The notes below the pieces were generated by a model. It did no database searches. It was not told the origin of the DNA and saw nothing but the letters and a program-made list of their open reading frames with translations. Positions 1 to 10,489 of a stretch of 64,000 nt of DNA are shown here, in pieces. Source of the stretch: Escallonia rubra (taxonomy: Eukaryota; Streptophyta; Magnoliopsida; Escalloniales; Escalloniaceae); the NCBI GenBank assembly GCA_033065855.1, contig JAVXUO010002741.1, positions 62,001-126,000 on the forward strand. The letters run 5' to 3'. Both the position numbers and the translations under genes were made by a program. Each line of letters starts with the position of its first letter. Positions within the stretch are counted from its first letter, which is position 1.

Positions 1-208
1 TACGTAAATCAAATAAGTTCTGCAGGTTATGGCTGATTCTAAATATTGCAGCGTAGGGCATTAGAGAGAGATTTAAAAAGTTCAGAGTTGTGGAAAGATT
101 TAGAAAGAGATTTAAAAAGTCAGGTAAGGGCATTAGTAGGGTAGATATCAAAAGACATTGAAGATCTCCCTCCAAGCCTACGTATGCAATAACTTTAAGA
201 CTGTTATG

Positions 209-367
209 TAGGGCTTTACCCTTGTTTAGAGGGAGCCCTTCCAGAAATTCTCGAAGGCCAAGGCAGAACCCAGGCCAACGAGGGGGTTTGGAAATAGTTT
301 TCAACCAGCAATTGACGCGCCTCGGTTAGAACCTCACTAGCTGCGTCATTGCCCCAAGCGCAAAGAT
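209..367 (-). ncRNA. U4: U4 spliceosomal snRNA gene
   Basis: U4 pairs with U6 snRNA in the U4/U6.U5 tri-snRNP and holds U6 inactive until spliceosome activation. Read on the minus strand, the RNA begins ATCTTTGCGCTTGGGGCAAT, the plant U4 5' end (stem II and 5' stem-loop). It continues with the conserved run GAGGCGCGTCAATTGCTGG (stem I region) and the central stem. An Sm-like site AATTTCTGGA is followed by a terminal hairpin whose arms are AGGGCT and AGCCCT. The total of about 159 nt fits plant U4. A USE and TATA-like box stand upstream at the right distances. The Sm site carries a C where T is usual, so activity is likely but not certain. The 5' end is set by homology; the 3' end is approximate. 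Confidence 0.9.
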
Positions 368-392
368 ACTTTCAAATTGAACCCTGTCCTTG

Positions 393-444
393 TTAATATT
401 GTCATCTTTCACTCCTTCATTTCTTGGATGTCCAATGTGGGACT
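393..444 (-). promoter_or_regulatory. U4 promoter: USE plus TATA-like box
   Basis: On the minus strand AGTCCCACATTG (444..433) matches the plant snRNA upstream sequence element. A TATA-like AATATTAA (400..393) lies about 33 nt downstream and about 30 nt before the U4 start. This spacing is the type used by RNA polymerase II snRNA genes in plants; Pol III U6 genes have a shorter gap. Confidence 0.85.
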
Positions 445-512
445 TGTTAGGAGTTCCCAAGTGTTAAATCTCTCACACACTATCCTAGTTTTGCTTACAT
501 TTTATTAATTCA

Positions 513-785
513 AAGATTGAACATGCCAACAGAAGCAGGGAGAGAGTTATAAGACTCACAACACAAAATCACAAGTCTAATCTATCAAAATCACAAGTCT
601 AATCTCTTATTGTCCATAAGGAACAGCTTCTTCACCCTATTTAAGTAACTTCAAGCAACATTGAGTATGCCCCACATATATGTTACAGATGTTGCACACA
701 TTAGACAGGTTGAAATAATGTTATCAGTATATGATTTTTTGATATTACTTAACTCTTCTTGCATTGTTACTTCAGCTAGAGAGAA
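513..785. repeat. Duplicated flank block C, copy 1
   Basis: This stretch, starting near the words GAACATGCCAACAGAAGCAG, recurs at about 6181-6475, and its later part recurs at about 1930-2060. Each copy runs into the words AGATGTTGCACACA. I see no convincing reading frame in it. It is part of the duplicated spacer DNA between the snRNA genes. Confidence 0.75.
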
Positions 786-933
786 AAAGAATGGTGATTG
801 TTTATGAAGCAGTCAAGATGCGCATCACCACATTTCTTGGTATGCTCTTTTATTTTCCTCTGAACATTGTGCTTACAGATAACCTTATTCAATGTTTTCC
901 ATGGATTTTGGATGATATCGTGATTTTCATTTT

Positions 934-1869
934 AGGGCTAATTACACCTATGTCCCTGAGGTTTGGGGGTAATTACACTCATGTCCACAAAGTTTCAAAA
1001 TGTAACACTTATGTCCATCGACAAACGGAACCCTAAAAATCTTAACGGTTTTAATGAAAAGACTTGATTGCCCCTGACTTTAAAATAAATTACCCAATTA
1101 ATTTACTGTTCATTCTTCTTCTCCCCACACCCCCCCCCCCGCGCCCCAACCCCCCCCCCCACACCCGTCTGCCTCTTCCTCTCCCCACACCCCCCGCCCC
1201 CACGCCGTCTGCGCAGTAGCAGGCCCTCCGGCGAGGCAGGCCGCGGTAGCAGGCCCTCCGGTCGCCACCATCACCGCCGCGACCTACCTCCGTACCCCGC
1301 CCCCATGCCGTCTGCGCAGTAGCAGGCCCTCCGGCGAGGCAGGCCGCAGTAGCAGGCCCTCCGGTCGCCACCATCACCGCCGCGACCTACCTCCGTACCC
1401 CGCGTCGTCCGAGATCGCAAGCATCCCCACCGAGCTACGTCGCGACACCGGCCTCTTCCTTCGAGATGCGCGCCACCGTGACCACCAGTAAGGCAGAGCC
1501 ATCACCACCACGATGGGCTTGCAATGGCCAGATCTGTCTCCTTCCCATCGCCACGGGCTTGCCGGCGTGGTGGGGCAAGGGGAGGGGGGCTGTCGGCGGC
1601 GGCGTGGGGCGGGGGAGGGGGGCTACCGGCGGTGACTTCAGATTTAGGGTTTAAATTGTGGAGAGAGAAAATTAGGATATCAACAGGGGTAGTATTGTCA
1701 TTTTCAAAATACGTATTGACGAAAATTACACTTTTTGGACGGAATACTGACGGTTGGATAAAAGTGATACTTTGTTTAACGTTTTTGGTCACGTATGTTA
1801 CATTTTGAAACTTTGTGGACATGAGTGTAATTACCCCTAAACCTCAGGGATATAGGTGTAATTAGCCCT
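934..1869. mobile_element. Non-autonomous TIR element with GC-rich cargo
   Basis: The left end AGGGCTAATTACACCTATGT is repeated inverted at the right end, and the terminal similarity continues for about 75 bp. A 7-bp target duplication TCATTTT flanks it (927-933 and 1870-1876). The centre (about 1110-1660) is GC-rich, unlike the AT-rich surroundings, and holds two direct repeats of about 102 bp containing GTAGCAGGCCCTCCGG. No transposase is visible. A sibling with the same ends is at 45,066-46,052. The superfamily is not assigned; a Mutator-like type is possible. Confidence 0.8.
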
Positions 1870-2375
1870 TCATTTTACTTGTTAATTGTTAAGCAAGCAA
1901 GGACTTCGAGATTGTAGGTGCAACTCTGTTGCAAATTAATCTCTTAGCGTCCATAAGCAACAACATCTTTACCCTGTGTAAGTAACTTCATTCAGGAACC
2001 AAGTGTCAGAACATCTGACTATGCCACATGTATATTACAGATGTTGCACACAGTAAGGTTGAAAATTTGCGATTGCTATGGTATGAAGATATAACTTACT
2101 TCAACCATAGGAAGAAAAAAAATGCAAACAGAAATTACAGTTATGCAAGGGTGAGCGTTTGTGAAGCAGTCCAAGATGCGCATGACCACATTTCTTGGCA
2201 TGAAATGTGCAATATTTGGTGTGTACCATCCAAATTTGAGCATCTCAAACTCTGCTGACGAGTTCAAGTTGCTTCTGAGTTTCCAGCATGGGCATGCTAA
2301 TTAGAAGTGAAATTTGCCAAAAGTTAAACTACATGGTTCCCTTCCGTTAAAACAAATCACAAAATTTTAAGTAGA

Positions 2376-2520
2376 TTTGGGTGGGGTGCACTAGGCCAAG
2401 GCAGTAGGGCAACACCAAGGCGACGTGCAAGGAACCAGTAGCAAGCTACCATGAACCGTCCCCACAAAAAATTAATTAAACATTGTTTTGAGCCATTGGC
2501 CCACATGTCAGATATTAAAC
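2376..2520 (-). pseudogene. 5'-truncated U2 snRNA pseudogene
   Basis: The minus strand reads from TTTAATATCTGACATGTGGG through the Sm-site region AATTAATTTTTTG to GTGCACCCCACCCAAATCT, matching the U2 body and 3' end. The first ~50 nt of U2, including the branch-point recognition sequence, are replaced by unrelated DNA. No USE or TATA is in place, so it is almost certainly dead. Confidence 0.85.
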
Positions 2521-2644
2521 CATTGTCACTTATAGTGACCCTACCGATAAGGAACTCGCCACCACTCCTGTGCAATGGCAAACTCACAGAGCACTCCCTG
2601 CAAGATTCATGGTTGAAGTGAGGACCTCTATAGTGAGAATCTTA

Positions 2645-2946
2645 GGCCTCGTACGCTACCATATTCGTTTTCTGTTTTTAGCAATGATGATGAAAACGAT
2701 TCTTTTTTTGCGTACTTTTATCATTTTCTGTTTTCGTTTTGGATAAAATTACTCAAATAGTAACAAAAAACTGAAAACACCTAAAATGTGTTTTCAGCTT
2801 TTTTTACTCAAACTTAATCCAATATATAAAAAATAGCTAAATTTTTTTTTTGTGAAAATGATAAAAGTACAGGAACGGATTTTCAAACTGAATATGAAAA
2901 TCATGAAAATGAAAACAGAAAACAAATATGGTAAGCGTACATAGCC
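2645..2946. mobile_element. Tourist-like MITE
   Basis: Ends GGCCTCGTACGCTACCATAT and its near-inverse (ATATGGTAAGCGTACATAGCC) are flanked by a TTA target duplication, the hallmark of PIF/Harbinger-derived MITEs. The interior is AT-rich. A close relative is at 31,083-31,399, and a decayed relative follows directly. Confidence 0.75.
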
Positions 2947-2949
2947 TTA

Positions 2950-3190
2950 GAGACTATATGTTTAACATTTTTCGTTTTGTGTTTTCATTTTCATTATTTT
3001 CATTTTCAGTTAGAAAATAAACTCACGTACTTTTATCATTTTCATCAAAAAAAAATTAGCTATTTTTATTTACATTGTATTTTCAATTTTTTGTCACTAT
3101 TCAAATAATTTTACCCAAACGAAAAAATTTACACACAAAAAAAACCTTTTTAATATTCACTGCAAAAAATCAGAAAATAAAAATAATTAA
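2950..3190. mobile_element. Decayed second copy of the adjacent MITE
   Basis: It shares the internal words ACTTTTATCATTTTCA and AATTAGCTATTTTT, and the homopolymer layout, with the MITE at 2645-2946. The clear terminal repeats are lost. It lies directly beside that element, so the two form a tandem MITE pair. Confidence 0.5.
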
Positions 3191-3245
3191 AATACAGGTG
3201 CTCGCTAAGTTGCTATTTGAAACCAAAATTTCCAAATAAATTTTA

Positions 3246-3372
3246 GGAGCTCTTTCCATATGGAAAGAACACCTCCAAAAATAGGCGTATGCCATTGTAT
3301 ATGGCGAGCACACGGTATTCTTTAGTAAAAGGCGAAAGAATAGTTCGCTTTGTGCTCACCACATGGCTGCGT
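3246..3372 (-). ncRNA. U5: U5 spliceosomal snRNA gene, copy a
   Basis: U5 aligns the two exons in the spliceosome. The minus strand carries the invariant loop 1 sequence within TTCTTTCGCCTTTTACTAAA, closed by a long stem whose arms include GTGAGCAC and GTGTGCTC. The Sm site TATTTTTGGAG is followed by a perfect terminal hairpin CTTTCCATATGGAAAG. The length of about 127 nt fits plant U5. A consensus USE and a TATA-like box lie upstream. This copy looks fully functional. The 5' end (near ACGCAGCC) is placed by distance from the TATA and by stem pairing. Confidence 0.92.
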
Positions 3373-3396
3373 GAGTTGTGAACGAGTAGAAGAGGC

Positions 3397-3450
3397 AAAA
3401 TATTGAACTCCTTACTTCTTTTGTTGCCTTTCTTGGCCAATGTGGGACTA
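3397..3450 (-). promoter_or_regulatory. U5a promoter: USE plus TATA-like box
   Basis: The minus strand shows TAGTCCCACATTG (3450..3438), a good USE, then TCAATATTTT (about 3406..3397) some 34 nt downstream and about 28-30 nt before the U5 start. This is Pol II-type spacing. Confidence 0.85.
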
Positions 3451-3780
3451 TATCTTTTGTTATTTTCTTGGTGTGCATTTTGATGAGTTGTGAGATCCAT
3501 TACAATGGGAGGCACACTTGAAATTTTTGCCTATTGTAATCGTACACGTAGTAATCAAGTAGAACGTATTTTGGAATCCGAAACAGCTTCATAGATCCAA
3601 TTATTATATATTCTAAGAAAATGATCCAGTTATTTCGCAGATATAAGTGCTAGTAGGCTTGTGGCAACAAATGCTTGTAGTGCTTTATTTTGTTTACATT
3701 CATATCTTTGCAATGAAAATCGTGTTTCTTGCTCCGGAATTGAGGCGCTGTTTTCTCTTGCTAGGTATAAGCATCAGTGC

Positions 3781-4635
3781 CCTATCTAACACTTTGGATT
3801 CATTCTATGTGATTCAGGAAATGGAAGTGTAGTTTGATGTGTTCCCCAGCTGTGTGCCAAGATGCTAGTGAGTTTACAAACTCCTGGAGACTCGAGAACA
3901 AATTCATCACCCGGTTGAAGGGCCATACTTGCAGCCCTATCAAAGAAACCAGCATCAGCAGATGTGCGCACACTCATCAGCATGGAACTTGGCAGAACTG
4001 TCACCTTATCTTGAATCAGGCAGTACCTCCTGAGGTACTTCCTTTTCTCTCAGCTTGGCATATTGACAAACGCAAAACATATATATGAGGTATATTGAGT
4101 TTAACAGGAAGGACATGGTTTACATGCCACTACAATGCAAAGGAGAAGATGGATCTTGATTGTGACAATTGTTGAGTTTACCATGGTTTTGGCACCATGA
4201 GTGAATACCCATCCATACCGAGTATATTACGTATATGTTATTCATCCTCCATGTCTTCGATAACATCAAGTCCAGGGGAGGTAGTGATATTTTCCTTTTT
4301 GTTGATATCACTCTTTATTAGAGTTCATATCTCTTCATGTGTTGGTGATCTTCTTGATTGTGTGTTTAATTGTACTATCATATTCTTAGCTTATTTTTAA
4401 TAGTTGTGATTTAGATTGCTCATTAAAAAAAGGTGACAATGAAATTACAGATGCATTCTGTTGTGTCCTTTGTTGTTGTAAGAGCTTAGGAGCTTCTCTC
4501 CTTTTGTTCTGTTTCTTGTTGCCATGTGTAGCTGGTTCTGCGAGTATGCCTGCTATGGTCTGCTTATTCTGATTACTTATTCTGCTAAGCAATCTGAGGG
4601 TTGACACTTGCATGCATACACATAAATGTTGCGCT
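3781..4635. other. Intergenic spacer, no supported gene
   Basis: Several short open frames exist on both strands (for example 4004..3786 minus), but none has a recognisable domain or splice pattern. I see no RNA gene here. Confidence 0.5.
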
Positions 4636-4777
4636 ATGACATGTGGGGCTTTACCCTTGTTTCGAAGGCTAAGGCTGAACCCTGGCCAACAAGAGGGTCT
4701 GAAAGTAAATTTTATCCAGCAATTGATGCGACTCAATCAGAACGTTACTAGCTGCGTCATTTTCCCAAGCTCAAGCG
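4636..4777 (-). pseudogene. U4 snRNA pseudogene lacking the Sm site
   Basis: On the minus strand, GCTTGGGAAAATGACGCAGC, then CATCAATTGCTGG and GTTGGCCAGGGTTCAGCCTT, follow U4 with many substitutions. The 5' end no longer reads ATCTTTGCGC. The segment between GCCTTCG and AAACAAGGGTAAAGCCC, which in the intact copy at 367..209 holds the Sm site, is deleted. There is no USE. Without an Sm site it could not assemble an snRNP. Confidence 0.85.
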
Positions 4778-5145
4778 CTTCCCAAAAATATATTTACAAC
4801 TTAATACAGATTAAGTCAAACCTTGAACAAGTCCACAGATGGAGGGTGAGAGTAATAAGAGGCAAACGCAAAAACACACGTATATTATTTTTAGTGTCAC
4901 CAAGCAGCAGCTTGCTTAATTAACTATAGGCAAAAAGGAGTATCAGAACATCCGAGTATATTACGTATATGTTATTCATGTCGCTAACATTATAGATATC
5001 GATTTCCAGTAGATCGATATTATTCTGTTCCCTTCTAGCTTGAACAAGAGTCTTTTGTGAGCTTGTATTTCTCTCTGAAATCTTCATTTATAGTTTTAGT
5101 GATACTATGTCGAGATAACCAACAACTAGTTGTTTCTTTTCTCCT

Positions 5146-5296
5146 TTTCAGTAACATCCTTTGCTATTATATTTTCTTGGTATGTTGTTCTCCAACTAAT
5201 TAGGTGGGGCGTGGCATGCAGCCGTCATTACTTGGAAAATGATGTGGCTTTACCAGCCCAAGCAATTGTATGGGCATTCTTGATAACCACTTTCAG
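5146..5296 (+). other. Possible coding exon, hydrophobic, unidentified
   Basis: A polypyrimidine tract and CAG precede an open stretch that reads VTSFAIIFSWYVVLQLIRWG and continues with LPAQAIVWAFLITTF, which looks like one or two membrane segments. It ends near TTTCAGGCATGTG, which would need a GC donor. I do not recognise the family. It could be an exon of a plus-strand gene whose other pieces may include 8780-8950 and 16326-16470, or a chance open frame. Confidence 0.25.
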
Positions 5297-5435
5297 GCAT
5301 GTGCAAAATTCTCTTTTACTTAATACCTATTAAGTCAATTGTTGTTTCAGACAGATTCATTAAATCTTGACTCTACTTTGAAACTCGGCAACATTGTCCT
5401 CATTCCACCCAAACTTACACAATGTTAGATACTTA

Positions 5436-5560
5436 CTTGGGTAGACCTTAGGCGAGCACCCCTCCAAAGTGCAATGAAAGTCACTAACCTAGGCCTATCC
5501 TTGTTTATATTGTCATCTTTTCACTCCTCCATGTCTTGGATGTCCAATTTGGGACTTGTT
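5436..5560 (-). pseudogene. Chimera of U4 promoter and internal U1 sequence
   Basis: The minus strand 5556..5496 copies the U4 promoter, including a USE-like AGTCCCAAATTGG and ACAATATAAAC. It then joins directly at 5495 to U1 sequence starting in its middle (GGCCTAGGTTAGTGACTTTC) and running to CTACCCAAGT at 5436. The U1 5' end, the Sm site and stem-loop IV are absent. The U4 flank further upstream (block D, to about 5625) is also shared with 384-500. It is a recombinant pseudogene. Confidence 0.85.
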
Positions 5561-5625
5561 AGGAGTTCCCAAGTGTTATATCACTTAACCACCCTCACAC
5601 ATACTATCCTAGTTTTGCTTGCACA

Positions 5626-6180
5626 TGGGAGCAATGACAGATCAATAAATTAGGATAATACCAATTAAAAAGACAAATGTGGAGAAAAGGGGACAGAAGC
5701 ATGATCTATAAACAAATTCAAAGCCAAACTCAAATAAAATAGTCAATATACATAAGAATTAGAATTTTTCATTGGAAGTGGAGGTGATATTTTGAAATTA
5801 AAATTGGTATAACGTAAACAAAAATGTTTAATTGGAAGTGAAAACAAACAAAACTTTCTTTCTGTGAAACCGAGAAAAAGAGATTTGTGGAGAAGAAAAT
5901 GAGAAATTAAATGATAAAAGGCCATTTAAATGATGACAGAGATATATTAGGGAGACTTTTGAAATTGAAATGGCTAAATTTGATTGGTTTGTGCACATAA
6001 TTGAGGTGCCTAGAAGATAGGTATTGATTAAAGAGAGTCAAATAAAAAAAAGGTTGATCCTACATAAAAAATTAATTAATCCACATGGCAGAAGAGAGAA
6101 CGACCACGTAGGCGGTGACGTGGCAACATTATTTCAGCTTCGACTTTCATATATATATATATAATTAGATGCGTATTAAC
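5626..6180. other. AT-rich spacer, no gene seen
   Basis: No supported coding or RNA feature. A short (AT)n tract lies near 6151-6162. Confidence 0.5.
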
Positions 6181-6475
6181 TCAAAGCTTGAACATGCCAA
6201 CAGAAGCAGGGGGAGAGTTATAGGAGGCACAACACAAAATTACAAGTCTGATCTATCAAAATCACAAGTTTAATCTCTTAGTGTCCATAAGCAACAGCTT
6301 CTTTACCCTATGAAAGTAACTTCAAGCAGAATTAAGTTTCAGAACATCGAGAATGCCACATATATATTACAGATGTTGCACACATTAGACAGGTTGAAAT
6401 AAATGCTATTAGTATGATTTGTATGACATAACTTATCTCAACTCTTCTTGCATTGTTACTTCAGCTAGAGAGAAA
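6181..6475. repeat. Duplicated flank block C, copy 2
   Basis: About 80% or more similar by eye to 513-785, from GAACATGCCAACAGAAGCAG to GCATTGTTACTTCAGCTAGA. It is non-coding spacer of the snRNA cluster. Confidence 0.75.
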
Positions 6476-6505
6476 AAATGCTATTAGTATGATTTGTATG
6501 ATATA

Positions 6506-6966
6506 GCTGATTCTTTCTTCATAATATGACTTGATATTATTACCAATTACCAATCTAATTAGTAAGAACTGCATTCAATTGAACAGAAAATAGAATTTTT
6601 AACTTTAGCCTCAGTTTCTTATTGCATACAGACATGATGGAGCCCTCTGCTATTCAAGAATGTCGGCAACCGCTTTTGATAGTTCTACTCACCATAGTGA
6701 TACATGGAAATTAGGAAATAACATAATCAAGGAATAGTGCAACGCCAAGGCGCAAGGAACCAGCAGACTGTAATAAGCTGTTAATGTGATCAGAATACTG
6801 TGACTTGGTCAAACCTGCCTCTTTCAGATACTGGAAATTCGAATTAGAATCTAATTTATGGCTTCTCTAATGCATTACCTATTAGAATGGAGAGCTTGCG
6901 AGCTGATTGATTGACATAAAATTATGTTCAAGCTGATCGACGAGACATAAAATTTTGTTTAAACTA
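6506..6966. repeat. Segmental duplication B, copy 1
   Basis: It recurs at about 13,640-14,041 with shared words such as TCTTTCTTCATAATATGACT and CTTCTCTAATGCATTACCTA. It contains a small piece of U2 3' sequence at about 6735-6765 (minus: GGTTCCTTGCGCCTTGGCGT). In copy 2 the block runs straight into a truncated U2; here it does not. Confidence 0.8.
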
Positions 6967-7833
6967 AGCATACCTTTCACAGACATAGTATTATCAACAC
7001 GATGGAGCTCACTGATATTCGAACAAAATGAAACCACTTCTGATTTACTTTATTACTTCCTACACTCGCGCTTTCAAATTACAGATGTTCATCTTAAATT
7101 TTGCCTTGTTCAGAGCTCCTCAAGGACTTTAGAGCTTGATATTCTCTTTGTCGTTTCCTGTTCAAGCTGCTTAATATACCATTTTAGTGACAATGAATTA
7201 GATCTGAGATATACAATCCATGCTGTGAGTCATAACGGCCTATCTAGGATGGTCTAAGAAGCCCTGACAATAAAACCGTTGAACTTGGGGATATCTAGCT
7301 GAAACTAAGGGAGCTACGTTATAGCAATGTTTGAGAAGAGTGACTTAATGTCATTCTTGAGCTCTGCTTCTAGAGCGTGAAGTGCTATCGGAATGTAAGG
7401 TAAGCAAGATGTCCTTCTTACACCCTAGTATGCACTATAGTGAAAAAAGGTCTTAGTAAGGCTCTTTGCTTTTGTGTCCCTAACTTACCTACTTTAGGAG
7501 GTAATTGAATACTAATCATACTTGTTTGTAAGTCTACCACTTAGCTTTCTTTTTCTCTCTTTTAGTAAGGATAACTCCCTTTGTTTTTAAAGTATCTTAA
7601 AGGTGTTGATTGTGCTTGTTTTTGCTATAGCTCTATACCACTTAGCTTCCTTACTTTCTGAGAGCAAAGAGATAAGGGATGTCCTTCTAATCTCCAACTA
7701 TATATGCTAGTATGGTTAAGTGGAAGAACAAAGGAGTGTCGTGAGCAACTTCGACTTCAAATAGTTTGAAATAGAGCTGTGTAGAATCAAAAGGGTTATT
7801 TTCGGGTTTTATTAAAGAATACGATATTAAATA
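6967..7833. other. Spacer, no gene seen
   Basis: Short open frames only, without a recognisable product. Some words near 7080-7150 resemble pieces at 4446 and 17,640, suggesting old duplicated non-coding DNA. Confidence 0.4.
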
Positions 7834-8344
7834 CTCCTTCCGTCCCTCATAAATTGATCATCTTTCCTTTTTAGGCCGTTCCAAAAAAATTGCTCACTTT
7901 CCAAATTAAGAAAGATTCTATATGTGTGTTTCCGTACTTACCCTTTTTACGCTTTTTTTATTAAATTTATCTCTCCACATTTAACTCTCATCCAACTCAT
8001 TTTCTATCTCTTGGCCTATCTTCTTACTTTTTTTTTACTCTATTTCTTTTTAGGCTATCTCATAAGAATTGCTCACTTTCCAAATTAAGAAAGATTTTAT
8101 ATGTGTTTTTCCGTACTTACCCTTTTTACGTTTTTTTTATTCAATTTCTCTCTCCACGTTTAACTCTCCACCAACTTCTATCTCTTGGCCTATCTTCTTA
8201 CATTTTTTACTCTATTTCTTTCTCCTGTCCCACTTTCTTCCGCTCCTCTCTCTAAAGGGTAGAATGAAAAATATACAATATATGATATAAATTCTTAATC
8301 TGCGCGCAAAAATAAAGCGATCGAGTTATGTGGGACGAAGAGAG
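7834..8344. mobile_element. Stowaway/Mariner-type MITE with internal duplication
   Basis: The left end CTCCTTCCGTCCCTCAT and inverted right end (CTCTCTTCGTCCCACAT on the minus strand) are bordered by TA, the Mariner target duplication. The inside holds two direct repeats of about 175 bp, from TTTTTAGGC..TTGCTCACTTTCC to the T-rich tracts. No transposase is visible. Confidence 0.8.
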
Positions 8345-8779
8345 TAGCTTTTTGACCAGTAGGTTTTTCATGCAGGTAGATTATATCATCTTTTTCAGTC
8401 TACTCATCTCGTTACTCCATTGTACGAAGCTAAAGCGTCAAACTATCCTGGATATTAGTGCTTTTCTGAATACTCTTTCACCCTTACCTAAACTCCATAA
8501 TAGATACTACCTGCATATAGTTGTTTCAAGTACTACATGAAATACTTTTTTCAGATGAATGGTCCTTATAGTAATAGAACCCGAGGACGTCATATTTTCA
8601 TTTCTGGTGCTTACAGGGGATGAGTCATTTTTTTTTTATTTCAGACGACTGTAAATCTTGTTTCTATATTTGCCACTATCTTGCTTGAAGACCAAAACAG
8701 GGTTTTTCTTGTTGCAACAAGAGTAGAACCAAAAAGAAAGAGCTTCTCAGCCAAGAACTGAGTACATGATCCTTTTTAG

Positions 8780-8950
8780 CAAGTACATAGAAATGAATGA
8801 ATATGTAGGATATGCAAAACTTGATGAAAAAGCGAGGCCGATTCTCATGCTTTTCTTAGTTAAAGCAGGGCACAATGTTTTGAGGCTGGAAACTCACTTG
8901 AAAAGGGCACTGCAGCTCAAGTTAAAAGAAGAAGTTGATGACTTTAAATT
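8780..8950 (+). other. Possible coding exon, unidentified
   Basis: A clean 3' splice site (CCTTTTTAG) and a strong donor (GTGAGTTAAT) bound a 171-nt open stretch reading KYIEMNEYVGYAKLDEKARP and ending EEVDDFKL. The composition is protein-like: charged, helical and without low complexity. I do not recognise the family and cannot chain it to other exons with confidence. Confidence 0.4.
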
Positions 8951-9065
8951 GTGAGTTAATCTGCTCTATTCTTTTGTGTCAGACTTTGAAATTTATTCTA
9001 CTTTCGTACGGTTATTTTAAGCCACTTATTTAACGACTTTCTTACAAATCAAGAACTTTTACCGT

Positions 9066-9128
9066 TCTGCACACAAAATTCTTACTAAAGGTGAAAGAAC
9101 GTGCTCACCACATCGGCTGTGTGACGTA
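9066..9128 (-). pseudogene. Decayed U5 snRNA fragment
   Basis: The minus strand GATGTGGTGAGCACGTTCTT and then a stem-like TAAGAATTTTGTGTGC follow U5 stem I, but the invariant loop is altered (CACCTTTAGT in place of CGCCTTTTACT). No promoter or Sm site follows. It is a dead fragment. Confidence 0.75.
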
Positions 9129-9235
9129 GGGATTGCGTTATAATAAGTAACCAAGAACCTTCGCCTGAAACGATTAATTTTGTCAAACTGATAGGAACAG
9201 ATACTTGTTAATTTGCTCAATTTAAACAAAAATCA

Positions 9236-9545
9236 AGTTGATACTATTACTTGGTGCCAAGTGTTTTGAGAGCTTCCTTGTGTGTATATCCAGCTCCCTC
9301 TCCCACCTCAAGTGTTAGTTTTAGTGACCCTACCGCTACGGAACCTCGCACATGCCCCTGTGCAACCAGAACCTCACACCCACTCCCGAGCAACTGAGGT
9401 TCAAAACTAAAATGAAGAGCTCAGAACCTCAAACCCGCTAAGTGCAACCGGAACCTCGCACCCACCCTGTCACGTGCGACTCAGATTCGAGTTAAAGTGA
9501 GGACTCACATTTTCAGTTAAAATAAGGAGCTCAGAACCTCGCACC
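9236..9545. repeat. Dispersed spacer repeat E (copy 1)
   Basis: The words TTGGTGCCAAGTGTTT and CTCCCTCTCCCACCTCAAGT, plus a repeated CGAACCTCGCACC theme, recur at 10,620-10,860, and in part at 2525-2640. Non-coding. Confidence 0.65.
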
Positions 9546-10289
9546 TAGGGGTGCAACTTGGGTTGGGAACCCGTGGGCAATCTGTGCCAACCCGTAGAAA
9601 TATGGGCGTGGGCCTAGTATCATAGTGACCGCAGTGGACACAGACACAAAAATTTTAAGCCCTCAAAAAATATGGGCTGGGCATGGGCAAAGGTTTTTCG
9701 AAACCCGCCCAACCCGTCGAATTTTTATGTTAGATATGAATCACAAATATACATTTTACGTTTACAAGACATGCAATTTTTTTATTTAGTCTTTAAAATC
9801 CTCGAACGATATGCGTTTAGAGACCTTTGAAGACTTATTTCTTTCTCCCTTGTTTCTTATGACAAGATTACACTCTGTAAGATTGTTTCTCAATCCTTTG
9901 TCTTTTTCTTTTTCTTTTATTTTGTCCTGAAACTTTATTTTCACGCTTATAACTAAATGCATTTTGAGACTTTACTATACTCTTCTTTATTATCATGACT
10001 ATGTAGTATACTTCGATGGTAAATGATATGCTTAAAATTGAATAAATAAAAATACATAACTAATTAGTAGACTTGGATGATAATTGATATGCGTTAAAAT
10101 TAAGTAAACAAAAGTTAATATGACCACCATGGACAATCCGTGGGCAGTCCATGTTCAACCCATGCCCATGGGCCAGACATGGACATATATTATTTGGGTC
10201 GTAGAAGGGTTGGGCTAGACAGGAACACGAGTTTTTTAGAGTGGGCTGGGCATGGTTTGACTCTTGGGCCTGTCCAAGTTGCAACCCTA
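9546..10289. mobile_element. hAT-type non-autonomous element
   Basis: TAGGGGTGCAACTTGG at the left and its near-inverse CAAGTTGCAACCCTA at the right bound the element. The flanks CTCGCACC (9538-9545) and TTCGCACC (10,290-10,297) form an 8-bp target duplication with one mismatch. Ends and duplication length fit the hAT superfamily. No transposase is visible. Confidence 0.8.
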
Positions 10290-10489
10290 TTCGCACCCAA
10301 TCCCATGCAACCGGAACCTCACAACCACTCCTGTGCAAATAAGATTCATAATTGAAGTGAGCAACTAAGATTCATAATTGAAGTGAGGACCTAAGTCACA
10401 CGCACTCCCTACATCAGAGGAAGTGAGGAGGTAATCTGATTATTTGTGCTATTTTGAATAAAAATTTCCTTACAAATTTTAGAAGCTCA

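Larger units (their letters stand above)
3190..3780. repeat. Segmental duplication A, copy 1 (contains U5)
   Basis: About 590 bp carrying the U5 gene, its promoter and upstream DNA recur at 11,480-12,060 in the same orientation. The copies share flank words such as GTGCTAGTAGGCTTG far beyond the RNA itself. The second U5 therefore arose by DNA duplication, not by retroposition of the RNA. Confidence 0.85.

Noticed and set aside
3243-3515. Open frame of 90 codons on the minus strand
   Set aside because: It overlaps the U5 gene and its promoter and recurs at 11,533-11,730 only because that block is duplicated. The RNA explains the conservation.
8330-8345. TGTGGGAC read as a snRNA upstream element
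   Set aside because: It is the right end of the Stowaway MITE (CTTCGTCCCACAT) with no TATA or snRNA body downstream.
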